From the NCBI RefSeq assembly GCF_004917075.1, contig NZ_SSYB01000001.1:434001-498000 (forward strand): a stretch of DNA of 64,000 nt, written 5' to 3'. The position numbers were made by a program, and so were the translations under genes. The notes under the pieces are model-generated. The model worked only from the letters and a program-made list of their open reading frames with translations, was not told the DNA's origin and did not search any database. This document shows, in pieces, positions 52,180 to 63,400 of the stretch (position 1 is the stretch's first letter; every line of letters starts with the position of its first letter). The stretch is from Geomonas edaphica (GTDB taxonomy: Bacteria; Desulfobacterota; Desulfuromonadia; Geobacterales; Geobacteraceae).

Positions 52180-53219
52180 CAGTCGACCCCCAGCATGAGG
52201 CAGTTCAGGCCGCTGCCGATTCCCAGCAGGGCGACCCGGTCACCGGCGGAGAGGACGTCGCGCTCGTCGGCCAGGGCAGCGGTGAGCGGCAGGGAGACGG
52301 TACCCATGTTGCCGAGGAATTCGTAAGTGGTGAAGTCCTTGTGCAGCGGGATGCCGAGCGTTTTGAGGATGGCGCTTTGGTGCGCGCTGCCGACCTGGTG
52401 GCAGACGACGCGGTCGACGTCGCTCTCGCGCCAACCCACCTCGGGGAGAAATTCATCCCAGGTGCGCCGCCCGAGGTCGACGCCGTAGTTCATCACGCTT
52501 ACCGCGTCGGTGCTCATGGACTGCTCGTAGCCACCCTTGCCGTCCGGGGTGATGCCCCAGAGGCAGAGCGCGTGGTGTTCCGGTGCGGCATGGGTGATGC
52601 CGCCGCGCAGCCTCCTGCGGCCTGACTTGGAGAAGGAGCCGTCGGTGAGAAGCACCGCAACAGCACCGGAGCCGCCGGTGAGGGTCGCAAGCGAACTGGC
52701 AAAGTTCTCCATGCTGCGGTCCTCGAGCATCTTCTTGATCATAATGTCGTTGATGTCGCGCGCGCTCTCGCATGAGACCACGAGGCCCGCCCTGATCTGG
52801 CCGAGCTCAATGCGGTTCGCCACCTCGAGGATGCCGTTCAGCACGCCAAGGCAGGCGTTGGAGAGGTCGAAGACCGCGGCGTTTCCGGAGACGCCCAGGC
52901 CTGCTGCCACGCGGCATGCCGTGGCCGGTTCGAAGCGTTCACGGCAGACGCCGGTGTAGAGGAGGGCGCCGAGGTCGCCTGCGGAGATCCCCGCAGCGGA
53001 AAGGGCCTTCTTGCCTGCGGCGATGGCCCCCTTGGAGAGTTGGAAGCCCGGCTCCCACCAGCGGCGTTCGCGGATCCCGGTCAGCGCCTGGAGCTGTCCG
53101 GGGGAGAAGTGCAGCGTCTTGTAGAGCGGCTCGAGGCGCGCTTCCAGTTCGTCGGAGGTGACTACGACCGGGGCGAGCTCGTAGCCGAAAGATTCAATGT
53201 ATACCTTGGAATACTTCAT
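52176..53219 (-). CDS. oleA: OleA, head-to-head Claisen condensation enzyme (thiolase superfamily)
   Basis: The 347-residue protein is a FabH-like thiolase-fold enzyme. It joins two long acyl-CoA chains (or acyl-ACP) non-decarboxylatively to make a 2-alkyl-3-ketoacid. The nucleophilic Cys lies in DLSNACLGVLNGI (near residue 143), with the OleA-type glutamate in CRERFEPATACRV, a catalytic His in VVCHQVGSAHQSA and the Asn in FLGNMGTVSLPL. The start follows AAGGTGAT. It stands directly after the PfaC-like gene (48-bp gap), at the head of oleABCD, so it may take chains made by the Pfa enzymes. Confidence 0.93.
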   Translation of the reverse strand: MKYSKVYIESFGYELAPVVVTSDELEARLEPLYKTLHFSPGQLQALTGIRERRWWEPGFQLSKGAIAAGKKALSAAGISAGDLGALLYTGVCRERFEPATACRVAAGLGVSGNAAVFDLSNACLGVLNGILEVANRIELGQIRAGLVVSCESARDINDIMIKKMLEDRSMENFASSLATLTGGSGAVAVLLTDGSFSKSGRRRLRGGITHAAPEHHALCLWGITPDGKGGYEQSMSTDAVSVMNYGVDLGRRTWDEFLPEVGWRESDVDRVVCHQVGSAHQSAILKTLGIPLHKDFTTYEFLGNMGTVSLPLTAALADERDVLSAGDRVALLGIGSGLNCLMLGVDW

Positions 53220-53267
53220 CTATCACCTTAACTTGGGATGCTTGAAAACTTTGTAAGCTGAACGCCT

Positions 53268-56200
53268 TTACCGCTCCAGCTGCACCGTGAAATCTTCCAT
53301 CTGGTAGATGGCACGGCCGTCCACGTAGAGATAACCGGCGGCGGTCAGGATGTGCCTTTCTTCGTCGACGGCGGTGATCCAGGCCAGTACGGTGACTTCC
53401 TTGTCGGTCGGCACAACCTGGCCGCGGTAGAGCCAGCGGTGCTTATGTCCGAGCGCGACGGCGGCAAGGGTATCTCCCTGGTGCCATCCCCAGCGCTGCA
53501 CGGCGGCGAATTTCACCAACTGCAGGAACGATTCGAGCCCGAGCGACCCCGGCGTGACAGGGTCCTCGTAGAAGTGCGCCTTGAAGTACCAGTCCTCGGC
53601 TACGACCCGCTTGGTCCCCTTCAGGTAGCCAAGCCCGGCGGGACCGCCGTCGGCCACGTACAGTTCGATCCGGTCGATCATGCGGAGCGACTTCTCCGGG
53701 AAGGGGTGGGACTCGGGATAGGGGAGCGAACGCCCGCGCGATACCTCGGCCGCGGTGGGCTGGTACGGTGCCGCTTCGCGTATCCCGACCTGGTTCGCCA
53801 GCGCCTCCTTGGCGAAGAAACCGAACATGGTCTCCCCCTCGTAGATGACGCCCTGACGGTCCGATACCGAAAAGTCGAACTCCTGGATGATCATGCCGCC
53901 CGAGGTGGCTGCCTTGGTCAGCTTCGCGGTGGCGGTCAGGGTGCCGCTTTGCGGGGTGACCGGACGGTGCTGCACGGCCGTACCGCCCAGGTTTCGGAAG
54001 GAGATGTCGGTCGGGCTCACGAGCGCGGAGCCAACGTATGCGGCGAGCCAGCCGCAGGGCTGCAGAGCGGCTTCAAGCAGCACGCAGAAGGGCATGCGCG
54101 GTTGGCGATCCGCAGCGAAGTACCACTCGTCCACCGGGATGTCGTACTGCGCCTCGGCCATGGCGCCCGGCGCCATCACCCACGGTTCCCCCGCAACGGC
54201 GGTGACCCGATCCATGAACTGGAAGGGAGGACCCGGCAGACGGGCGATCTTTCTCTCGCTGTCGAACACCTTGTAGCGGTCGCCGAACCCTTCGGACGGC
54301 TTGCCGTTACTGTAGGCGAGGATCTGCTCTTTGGTGTAAATCGCGGGCTTGCGGTCGTAGTCCGCCGCCGGTACTGCCGCGTGGAGCGCTGCAGCGGGAG
54401 CTTCCCCCTGCCAGAGACGCTGCAAGGTCTGCTGATCGGTGCCGGTGAGGCGGGCCGACATGTTGGTGATCTCCACGATCGGCTTGCCGTCGGCGTACAT
54501 GAGCGCGTCGACGATGGCGTAGGGCTCGGGGCGGTACCCCAGTTCGCGCACCGTCACCTCGTAGGTGACCACCTTGGTCGTCTCGAGCACCTGGCCGCGG
54601 CAGCAGAGCTGGCTTGCCACGCCCGGAACCGGCTGCCATGCGGCGCCATCGGCCTCGGCGACCCACCCCAGGCGAAGCAGGAAGATGCGCAGCGTGTGCA
54701 TGCAGCACTCGTACATGAGCGTGCCGGGCATGACGCGGTCGTCGACGAAGTGGCAGGTGATGAACCAGTCGTCCGGGTGGATGTCCGCCTCAGCCCTTAT
54801 GAAGCCGAGCCCGCAGCGTCCGCCGTCCGGGGAAAGCTCGGTGACGCGATGCACGAGTTCCATGCGTCCACCCGGGATGGTGAGCGGGCGCTTGATCGGC
54901 AGACCGGCGAAGAGCGGGCCGAAGCAGCCGGCCAGGTCGCCACGTCTGAGGGCGCCCAGGTGCGCCGCGCTGAAGGAAGCGGGCTGCATCGGCACGAGGT
55001 AACGCCAGTCCGCGGGGAGCTTCCCGGTACGGGGGCGCAGGTCGACCGCACCGCGCACGATCCCTTTGCCGGCGTCGAGCTCCTCCTGGGTGAAGAACCC
55101 GGCGCAGCCGTTGCGCATGGAGAGAAGCGGCTCCCCGTTCACCGTTGCCTCGAAGTGGAAACGGAACAGGTAGGTTTCCCCCTGCCTGAAGAAACGCTCG
55201 ATGTGGATGTCGTAGTTGATCGTCTCGCCAGGCGCCGGAAGCTCGCGGTGGAAGGTCACCACGGCGTCGAGGAGCCGATAGACAGCGAGCCCCTTGGTGA
55301 TGAAGTCGATGCCGAGGTAGCCGGAAAGGAACAGGTCCGCCTGGCCTGCTTCGACTGCAATGCAGGTCGGGATGCGGCCGCCGTCCAGGTACCAGGCGCC
55401 GGGGTGAACGTCGTGCTGGGTGACCACGCGGCCATGCGTCATCGATTTCGGCTCGCCCTCGAGGGCGACGATGCGGTGCACGAGCTGCAGCGGCACGTCC
55501 GGCAGTCTTACTCTGGTCGGATAGCTGTCGATCTCGGCGAACTCGGGGCCGAGCATCTTGGCGGCGGAACCTACCGCGAACTCCAGGCACGCGTCGTAGT
55601 CGTACAGGGCAGGGAGAGCGCCGGGGTAGGGGGCGGGTGCAGGGATAGGGGAGGTGGACGGCTGAGCCACTAGGCCCAGCGTCAACGAGCCCGGGGCGGC
55701 TGCGAATGTTGCAGCATCTACCGGAATCCCGGCAGCAAGCATCTGCTGCTGGAGCGAGATCTGCAGCGCGAGGGTCTGCGCGATGGAGCGGTTCAGATCG
55801 TCGGCGATACGTAGGTAGGCCTCGTGAGCCTGACGGCTCGCGTCCTGCGTCTTGGCGAACTGGCGCAGCAGCGGTTCGGTCACCTGCTCCCGTTCGGGTT
55901 GAAGGGCCGCCGCGGCGGGCCTTGCTTGAGCTTCCGGTTGCCTCATCTGCGACTCCGTTGCCGATACCTGTGCCGCATGTGAAACGGTCGGCGCTGCAGG
56001 TGCGGGTTGCACAAATGCTTGTTGTGACGCGGGCTTTGGCCGGGTAAGTACCGGCGCATCGGCGTGTTGCCTTATCTGCGGCGCCGTACCCGATGCGGAA
56101 GCCGCAGCCGTCTCTTTTTCGACGGGCGTGGCGCTTGAACTGAGCGGGGCGCTGGACGGCGCGGCGGCAGACGCAGGTTCAGGCTGTGCCGGTTGCGACT

Positions 56201-59200
56201 GCAACGGTCGCGCGGGTTGCGGAGCAGTGGGTGCGAACGGTGATCCGCCGGTGGTGAAGCGCAGGCCTTTCTTGGCCGCGGACGGCAGGATGGTCGTCGT
56301 CGCTGCCGCGGCGAAGAGCGGCTCCAGGTCGACAGGGACCCTCTCGGCGGTCAGCTGCGCCAGTAGCCTCAAAAGTCCAGAGTTGGCGTCGGTACCGGGC
56401 TGGCAGACGGAACGGGCCACGTGGGGACGGTTCCCGAGTATGCGCCCGATCATGCGGCTGCAGGATGCGCCCGGACCCATCTCGATGAAGTAGCGCACCC
56501 CTTCGGCATAGGCCGCTTCGATCACCTTCGGGTAGTCGATCCCCTCTACCGCCTGGGCCAGGATGGACTCCGCGGCGCTGCGGCGGTTCACCTGGTAGGC
56601 GCTGCCTGCTGCGCCACTGTAGAAGGTGACCCCGGCGGGCGGGTTGGTGTTGAAGACGTGCAGGTCGCGGTAGGCGTTGCCGACCTCGCGCGCCACCTCG
56701 CAGTGGACCGTGGTAACCCCCTGCAGCGCGAAGAAACGGCAGTTAAGCATGGCGACAAGGTGCTTCACCCATTTGACGTCCCCGCCGATTACGCACTCGT
56801 CCGGGGTGTTCACGATGAGGAGGTAGACGCGGGAGGTCTTTTTGAGCGCGCGGCGCACCTCGCGCTCCGGTGCGTCGACGACGCCGATGCACCAGTTGAT
56901 CTCCTTCCCTTCGGGCTCGCCCCACGCCTTGCGCGCGGCGCGGCACTCTCCAGCTAAGTCGCGGGTGAAGAGGGTGGAGGCCTTCATGCGGGTGAGCATG
57001 AGGTCGCGCTCGGTCCAGGTCCGGGTGCCGAAGAGACCGGCCGATTCGCCGAGGCTGTAGCTGATCACGGCGTTCGGCATGATCCCGAAGCGCAGCACCA
57101 CGTCGGTAACGGCACATCCCGTCGCCACCTGGCCGAAGATGACGGCGAGGTGGTCTTCGTTGACGCTCTCGAGCGAAGCGCCGTTCCAGAACTGCTCGGG
57201 CTGGAACTGGTCGCGCAGGTAGAGATTTTCCGCGTCCTGGCGCCGGTAGACCTCCGGCCAGCGTGCCGAGAGCTCCATCCCCATGCCGAGGAAATGGTTC
57301 CCGGAACCAGGATAGACGAAGCCGATTTTCGCGGCGGCGCCCATCGGAGTCGCGTTGAAGAAGAGTCGGTCGCGCAGCGACGGGTGCAGCACCGCGTCGG
57401 CGTAGACGGCATCTTCTCCCAGCATCCGCTCTCCCTGCAGGCAAAGCGATGCCAGTTCGGAGGCGCTCCTAGCCACGAGCGCCACGGCGAGGGGCATCTC
57501 GGCGCCGACTTTTGCGTCGGAGCAGGTCTTCCTGGAGAGGGCGGCGAGGTCCGGCGCGGGCTTTGCCTCCGCCGCTTCGCGCAACTGCCGCAGCCTCTCG
57601 GAGAGTTCCTGGCGATCGGAACCGGTGAGGCAGAAGAGGAACTCGTCCCATGCGCCAAGCGGCGCCACCCGCTCCTGTGCGGCGCGTTCCGGTACCTTTT
57701 CGTAACCCTTCAGCACCACGTGACTAACGCTGCCGTCCACCCCAAAGACGCTGACGCCTGCGTGGCGCGCGCCTTCGCTGCGGTTTCTGAGCCAGTAGCG
57801 CGACCCGGCGGGGAGGAAGAGGGCGCCGGAGCCGGAGAGGGCGTCCATCGGACGTTCGCCGGTGCGTGCGCCCGGGATGATCTCCTGGTAGAGGGCAAGG
57901 CAGCCGCGCACGAGCGAGGCGAGGCCGGAAGCGGCACCGCTGTGGCCGATGTCCCCCTTGAGGCTCGCGACGGCGAGACGGCGGGGGGTGGCCACGGCGC
58001 CGGGCTGATCGAAGAACGCGGCCAGGGCCGCGGCTTCCATGCGGTCTTCACCGGCGTTGCCGCTGCCGTGGGCCTCGATGAGGTCGACGCTCTGCGGGGT
58101 CAAGCCTGCCTCGCCGTAGGCGCGTTCGAGGGCGTTGCGGTAGGCGTCCGCGCCGGGGAGGATGACTGCGCCGCTGGCGGCGCCGATCCCCTCGATGACG
58201 GCATAGATGCGGTCGCCGTCGCGCTCCGCGTCCTCGAGGCGCTTGAGGACCACGGTGGCCGCTCCCTCGCCGATGACGGTGCCGTCGGCGGACTGGTCGA
58301 ACGGGGTGGCGCTCCCGAAGGCGGAGTAGGGGCGGGTCAGGTGCTGGCCGATGACCGCCCTCAGGTCGCCCGCGAGGTCTACGGCACCCACGATGGCGCG
58401 GTCGATCTCTTCGGACTGCAGCTGGCGCACCGCGGTTTCCAGGGCGCGCAGGCCGGAGCTTTCTTCGCTCGACATGGTGAAGCTCGGCCCGCCGCAGCGG
58501 AACTCGCGCGCGACGCGGCTTGCCACCACGCTCCCGAGGGCGCCCATGGTGCGGTTCGCGGTCAAAGCAGGCCCGCTCTGATCGCGCAGTTCGGCGGTCC
58601 ACGCCTCAAGCTCGGCGTCGGAAAGTTCCAGGCCGAGCTCCTTCGCCCATTCCCTCGCCTTTTCCGCGATGGACCAGCGGAAGGCGAAGTTGGTGCTGTT
58701 CAAATCGAGCGCGATCCCGACGAAGACCCCGGCGCGCAGGTTGTCGCTGCCGTCGACCCCCGCGTCCTTCATAGCGGCCGCAGCCGACTGCAGCATGAGT
58801 AGCTGCTGCGGGAGTGTCTCCTCCAGCTCGCGCGGCGGGATGCGGAACTGGTCCGTTACCTGGGTGAACTCGTCCAGGAAGTAGCCGGCGAAAGGGGTTT
58901 CCTTGAACTTTTCGCGATCGAACCAGGCGCATTTCTCGCCCCCCCACCAGTCGGTCGGGCGGGAAGGTTTCGCATCCTCGTCGCCGCCGAGCACGCGGGT
59001 CCGGAAGGAGGCAAGATCCTGCCACTTGCCGAAGCGGGCATCGATGCCGACCACGGCCACCGCTCCACCCTGTTTCGGGGGCGCTGCCGCGGCGGCTTTG
59101 CCTTCCGGGAGCCATTCCTCGACGAGGAGGTGGGCGTTGATGCCGCCGAAGCCGAAGGCGGATACCGCGGCGCGGCGCGGGACGCCATCGGCGCGTCGTT

Positions 59201-60449
59201 TCCATGCCTTGGCGTGCGTGAGGACCTGGAACGGGCTTTCCTCGAGCCTGAACGTTTCGGGTGCCTGGCTGAAATTGGCTGTAGGGGGCAGGGTCTCCTC
59301 GCTCATGGCGAGAAGCACCTTGGTGAGAGCGGCGGAACCGGCGGCGGTAAGGAGGTGCCCTATGTTAGACTTCACCGACCCTATCACGCACGGCTTTCCC
59401 GGGACCTCGCCCCAGAGCTCCCTGAGGCTCGAGACTTCTGTCGCGTCCCCAACCGGGGTGCCGGTCGCGTGGCACTCGATCAGGTCGACGTCCTGCGGAT
59501 TCCACCCGGCCTTGACGTAGGCCGCACGCATGGCGCGCAACTGGCCGTCGGCCATCGGGGCGAGCAGGCTTCCCCCCACGTCGTTGGAGAGGCCGATCCC
59601 TCTGATAACGCCGTAGATCCTATCCCCTTGTGCGATGGCGTCGTCGAGCCGCTTCAGGACGAAGATGCCGGCACCTTCTCCGACGACCAGGCCGTCGCCG
59701 GACGCGTCGAAAGGCGAGCAGATGCCTCGGCGCGAGAGGGCGCGCAACTGCGAGAAGCCCATCTGGGTGAAGAGGGGGTCGGGGCGGGAGAGACCGCCGG
59801 TGAGCATGGCGTCGGCGCGCCCGGCGAGAAGTTCGTCACAGGCGAGCTTGATGGCGTAAAGCGACGAGGCGCAGGCTGCGTCCAGGGTGGAGCAGCCGCC
59901 GCCAAGGCCGAGGGCCGCGGCGAGAAGCCCGGCGGGAAGTCCGGCAACGTAGCGGTTCAGCGGGTTGGGGATCGGATCGCTGCCCGCGTGCCCCAAAAGC
60001 TTCTCCTTGAAGGAGCGCCCGAGCAGGGCGCGGGAGAGCTGTGCCGACGATTCGCTCGGCAGGGCGAGGTTGCCTATGATGACGCCGACACGGGAGCGGT
60101 CGAGCTTTGCGGTTACCGCGCTGTCGAAGGCCCTTTTGCCGGCGTTAAGCAGAAGGTGGATGGCGGGATCAAGCCCGTCGGCGAGCTTCGGGTCCAGCTG
60201 CAGGCCCGAAAGCTGTGATGCGGAGGGGATCGCTTCGATGAAGCAGCCGCGCCTGGAATAGACGTGGTCCGGCTTCCCCGCCTCCGGGTGGAAGGCGGTA
60301 TCGGCGGAGACGGCCCAGCGCCCCTGCGGGACCTCCCGGGCGGAGCTTTTGCCGTTGCGGATATTCTCCCAAAAAACGGTCAGTTCAGGCGCGTCGGGGA
60401 AGATTCCGCCGATGCCGACGATTGCTACGGATTGGGACTGCTGCTTCAT
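53268..60449 (-). CDS. pfaC: PfaC-like megasynthase: KS-CLF-AT-(DH)4
   Basis: The 2393-residue protein begins with a complete ketosynthase (about 5-450; Cys193 in TLDAACASS, His327 in ECHATGTPVG, His365 in SNIGH). A chain-length-factor domain follows (about 465-915) whose active Cys is replaced by Glu663 (TMSSEESSG). Next is an acyltransferase domain of the PfaB kind (about 1040-1380; Ser1132 in SYSLGES), a long Pro/Ala/Gln-rich linker (about 1400-1600), and four hot-dog folds. Of these, two keep the FabA-type His (CHFVDDRVMPG near 1900 and AHFYEDPVTPG near 2290) and two lack it. Such enzymes build and dehydrate polyunsaturated chains. The start overlaps nothing but lies 2 nt after the PfaA stop. 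Confidence 0.9.
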   Translation of the reverse strand: MKQQSQSVAIVGIGGIFPDAPELTVFWENIRNGKSSAREVPQGRWAVSADTAFHPEAGKPDHVYSRRGCFIEAIPSASQLSGLQLDPKLADGLDPAIHLLLNAGKRAFDSAVTAKLDRSRVGVIIGNLALPSESSAQLSRALLGRSFKEKLLGHAGSDPIPNPLNRYVAGLPAGLLAAALGLGGGCSTLDAACASSLYAIKLACDELLAGRADAMLTGGLSRPDPLFTQMGFSQLRALSRRGICSPFDASGDGLVVGEGAGIFVLKRLDDAIAQGDRIYGVIRGIGLSNDVGGSLLAPMADGQLRAMRAAYVKAGWNPQDVDLIECHATGTPVGDATEVSSLRELWGEVPGKPCVIGSVKSNIGHLLTAAGSAALTKVLLAMSEETLPPTANFSQAPETFRLEESPFQVLTHAKAWKRRADGVPRRAAVSAFGFGGINAHLLVEEWLPEGKAAAAAPPKQGGAVAVVGIDARFGKWQDLASFRTRVLGGDEDAKPSRPTDWWGGEKCAWFDREKFKETPFAGYFLDEFTQVTDQFRIPPRELEETLPQQLLMLQSAAAAMKDAGVDGSDNLRAGVFVGIALDLNSTNFAFRWSIAEKAREWAKELGLELSDAELEAWTAELRDQSGPALTANRTMGALGSVVASRVAREFRCGGPSFTMSSEESSGLRALETAVRQLQSEEIDRAIVGAVDLAGDLRAVIGQHLTRPYSAFGSATPFDQSADGTVIGEGAATVVLKRLEDAERDGDRIYAVIEGIGAASGAVILPGADAYRNALERAYGEAGLTPQSVDLIEAHGSGNAGEDRMEAAALAAFFDQPGAVATPRRLAVASLKGDIGHSGAASGLASLVRGCLALYQEIIPGARTGERPMDALSGSGALFLPAGSRYWLRNRSEGARHAGVSVFGVDGSVSHVVLKGYEKVPERAAQERVAPLGAWDEFLFCLTGSDRQELSERLRQLREAAEAKPAPDLAALSRKTCSDAKVGAEMPLAVALVARSASELASLCLQGERMLGEDAVYADAVLHPSLRDRLFFNATPMGAAAKIGFVYPGSGNHFLGMGMELSARWPEVYRRQDAENLYLRDQFQPEQFWNGASLESVNEDHLAVIFGQVATGCAVTDVVLRFGIMPNAVISYSLGESAGLFGTRTWTERDLMLTRMKASTLFTRDLAGECRAARKAWGEPEGKEINWCIGVVDAPEREVRRALKKTSRVYLLIVNTPDECVIGGDVKWVKHLVAMLNCRFFALQGVTTVHCEVAREVGNAYRDLHVFNTNPPAGVTFYSGAAGSAYQVNRRSAAESILAQAVEGIDYPKVIEAAYAEGVRYFIEMGPGASCSRMIGRILGNRPHVARSVCQPGTDANSGLLRLLAQLTAERVPVDLEPLFAAAATTTILPSAAKKGLRFTTGGSPFAPTAPQPARPLQSQPAQPEPASAAAPSSAPLSSSATPVEKETAAASASGTAPQIRQHADAPVLTRPKPASQQAFVQPAPAAPTVSHAAQVSATESQMRQPEAQARPAAAALQPEREQVTEPLLRQFAKTQDASRQAHEAYLRIADDLNRSIAQTLALQISLQQQMLAAGIPVDAATFAAAPGSLTLGLVAQPSTSPIPAPAPYPGALPALYDYDACLEFAVGSAAKMLGPEFAEIDSYPTRVRLPDVPLQLVHRIVALEGEPKSMTHGRVVTQHDVHPGAWYLDGGRIPTCIAVEAGQADLFLSGYLGIDFITKGLAVYRLLDAVVTFHRELPAPGETINYDIHIERFFRQGETYLFRFHFEATVNGEPLLSMRNGCAGFFTQEELDAGKGIVRGAVDLRPRTGKLPADWRYLVPMQPASFSAAHLGALRRGDLAGCFGPLFAGLPIKRPLTIPGGRMELVHRVTELSPDGGRCGLGFIRAEADIHPDDWFITCHFVDDRVMPGTLMYECCMHTLRIFLLRLGWVAEADGAAWQPVPGVASQLCCRGQVLETTKVVTYEVTVRELGYRPEPYAIVDALMYADGKPIVEITNMSARLTGTDQQTLQRLWQGEAPAAALHAAVPAADYDRKPAIYTKEQILAYSNGKPSEGFGDRYKVFDSERKIARLPGPPFQFMDRVTAVAGEPWVMAPGAMAEAQYDIPVDEWYFAADRQPRMPFCVLLEAALQPCGWLAAYVGSALVSPTDISFRNLGGTAVQHRPVTPQSGTLTATAKLTKAATSGGMIIQEFDFSVSDRQGVIYEGETMFGFFAKEALANQVGIREAAPYQPTAAEVSRGRSLPYPESHPFPEKSLRMIDRIELYVADGGPAGLGYLKGTKRVVAEDWYFKAHFYEDPVTPGSLGLESFLQLVKFAAVQRWGWHQGDTLAAVALGHKHRWLYRGQVVPTDKEVTVLAWITAVDEERHILTAAGYLYVDGRAIYQMEDFTVQLER

Positions 60450-60451
60450 GC

Positions 60452-63400
60452 TTATGCGGCCCCCACGACCGTCACGGTGCGCAGTTTGTTGCGCTGGAAG
60501 GCCTGTTTGAGGGACGGATCGATGATGCATTCATAACCTTCGAGGCGCGCCACGAGTTTGCCGCTGGCGCGGTCGAGGAACTCCATGTCGGCGCTGGCGC
60601 CGTGTGCGCTCTCCTGGGTGACGCGGATCACCGCCTGCACCCCTTCGCGCGGGAAGGATTCCTGGAACTGGCGGTAGCGTGCCGCGAAGCACGGCAGCGA
60701 ACCTGACCCGAAGCGCTCGAAGCTCCAGAGAATCATCAACTGGAAGGCGCTGTCTAGAACGAGCGGGTCGGTGATCCAGGCGCTTCTCAGCGGGCGCCTG
60801 ATCCATTTTGCGGGCGCCGGGGCCCCCTTCACCGTGGCGGCGATCCCCTTCGCGGAGCAGCCGACCACCTGCTCGATGCCGTGCAGGTCGGGGCCGTGGA
60901 AGAGACGCTCGTTGTTGTAGATCACCCCTTCGAGCGGCTGATAGGTGGTGCTCGGGATCTCGGTGATGGAGCGGATCCCCTCAGGATGCTTCGTGGCGAG
61001 AACGATCTCGGCGCGGGCGTGGAGTACGGTCTTGCCGTTCACGCCCGGGCTGCAGAGTTCGACAGGAACGAGCCAGAAGGACTCGCGTTTCTCGGCGCGC
61101 CCGGCCATCACGTTCACCGTGAAGGGGGTGTTGTCCTCGAAAACCACTCCCTTGCAGATGCGCAGGTCGTTGAAGCCGTGGAAGCGGAAGCCCGGGTTGC
61201 CGTGCAGAGCGCCATGGGCAAGCCACTCGACGATCACTGCCATGGGGAGGACCGCCTTGCCGTCCAGCACGTGGGAGCGCAGGAAGGGATATTCGGGCAC
61301 GGTCAGGGTGAGCGCGAAGGCTTCAGAGAGGTTCTGTGCCCTTGCCTGTGCGGGCGGCGTGACGCTTGCCTGCTCGGGAAGCTCGGCGATGGCGACGATC
61401 TCGACCGGCGCATCGCTGGCTGACATCTCGCGGGCAAGGAACGCGCCCCCCTCGGTGAGGCCGATCACGCCGATCCCTTCGGAAGCGAACACCTTCTTGA
61501 GGGCAGGGGTGACCATGCCGCCGTCCCAGGGCCCCCAGTTGACGCTGACGCAGCGGCAGTCGGAGCGGCGACGTGCCTCGACCTGGGCGGTCTTGTTGAG
61601 CACCTCGTTGGCGACCGCGTAGTCCACCTGGCCGACGCGGCCGAAGCGGCCGGTCGAGGAGGAGAAGAGGGCGATGACCTTCAGTTCGTCGTTGCGGGTC
61701 GCGTGCAGGAGGGAGCGGAGGCCGTGCACCTTGGTGCTGTAGACCTGCTCGAACTGCTCGGCCGTTTTGTCGACGATGAGGCGGTCGGCGAGTACCCCGG
61801 CGCCGTGGACGATGCCGCGGATCGGGCCGTGGGCGCGGCGCACCTCGCCCAGAAGGAGTTCCATGGCGCTCTGGTCACGGATGTCGACCGAACGGTAGAT
61901 GGCCTGGGCGCCGGTGGCGGCGATGCTTTCCAGGGTGGCGCGCAGCTCGCGGCCGGCCACTACGGAGCGGTAGCGTTCCTCGATCTCGCGCGGGTGCAGC
62001 TTGCCGGTCGCGTTCTGCATGATGGCGCGCTTGATCTCCGCCTCCTCGGTGAGGCCTGCGAGGTAGGCAGGCTCTTCCTGCGGTTCGGGCGAGCGGCCCA
62101 GAAGGACCAGGAAGGGGTGGTACTCGTTAGCCAGTGCAAGAGCGGAAACGGCGGTAACGCCGCGTCCCCCGCCGGTGATAACGACCACGTCGCCGTTTTC
62201 CAGCGCGGCGCGCTCCGGCGCGGGAGCCGCCGGGAGTACGGTGGTCTGCAGAGCAAAGCGCCCTTCCGTTGTGAGGCCGATTTCGCCCGGGCCGCGGCGC
62301 AGCATCTCGATGGCGACGGCGCCGGCCGCGCTTGCGGGGTGTGCGAAATCGCCGAGGTCGATCGCCTTGCAGGAGACTTCCGGCCACTCGAAACCGGCGG
62401 TCTTGGCAAGTCCGGCGAGGCCGCCGGAGAGCGGGTCCTTGAGGGACTTCGTGGAGCCGAACCCGAACGCGCCGTCCAGGCGGGAGACGGTGACGAAGAC
62501 GGCGCCTTCGGCGCGGGCGGACTCGATGAGTGCCGCTGCCGCGTCTTTAGCCAGGAGGAAGGCGTTCTCCAGGAACTGGTCGTCGGTGCCGGCAACGGGC
62601 GCGCAGATGACAAGGCCGGAGAGTTTGCCGGCCGGGGCGATCTGGCCCGCCTGTGCGGCGTTCACCTTGCGCACCGAGCAGCCGTGTTCGAGCAGGATGC
62701 CGCAGAGTTCCGCAGCGAAGGCGGAGCCGTCGTCGGTAACCCAGATTTCGCCGTCGTTGGCGAGGGTGATGGTGTCGGCATCGTCGTTCTCGGTGAGGAG
62801 CATGGGGACGACGGTGCTGCGCTGGATGTTTTGCGGTGCGACCTGTACCGGTTCGGCGACGGGTGCCGGAGTTGTTTCTGCGGCGGTTGTCGCGGGCTGA
62901 CCGGCGGGGGCGGCAGTCTTTGCGGAAGCGGCGAGGTAGTCGGCGATGTCGCCCAAGGTGCGCAGGGTGCCTAAGTGCTCGGGGCCGATGGTCGGGCACT
63001 CGGGGAGGCGCTCTTGCAGGGTGGAGAGGATCTCCACGCGCTTGATGCTATCGATACCGAGATCGGAATCCATCCCCATGGTGAGTTCGAGCATTTCGGC
63101 AGGGTAGCCGGTTTTGTCGCTCACTACCGCGAGGAGGGTTTCCGTTACCTTGGCGGCATCAATGGTGGACCCGGTGGACGCATTGGACGCGGTGGATGCG
63201 GGTGCAGCGCCTGATGCTACGGCGCTTGCGGCTACGGCGCCTGCGGCGAGGTGACCTGCGATGTCGCCGAGGGTGCGCAGGGTGCCTAAGTGTTCGGGAC
63301 CGATGGTCGGGCACTCGGGGAGGCGCTCCTGCAGGGTGGAGAGGATCTCCACGCGTTTGATGCTGTCGATGCCGAGGTCGGAGTCCATCCCCATGGTGAG

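Noticed and set aside
49627-52326. An 899-residue open frame on the plus strand opposite oleA-oleD
   Set aside because: It is the antisense shadow of four well-supported ole genes in GC-rich DNA; its translation has no recognisable domain and is rich in Arg, Glu, Val and Asp as expected from such shadows.
53352-58802. Plus-strand open frames of 773 and 550 residues opposite the PfaC-like gene
   Set aside because: They are complementary to conserved synthase domains (KS, CLF, AT and DH), and no domain or Shine-Dalgarno supports them.
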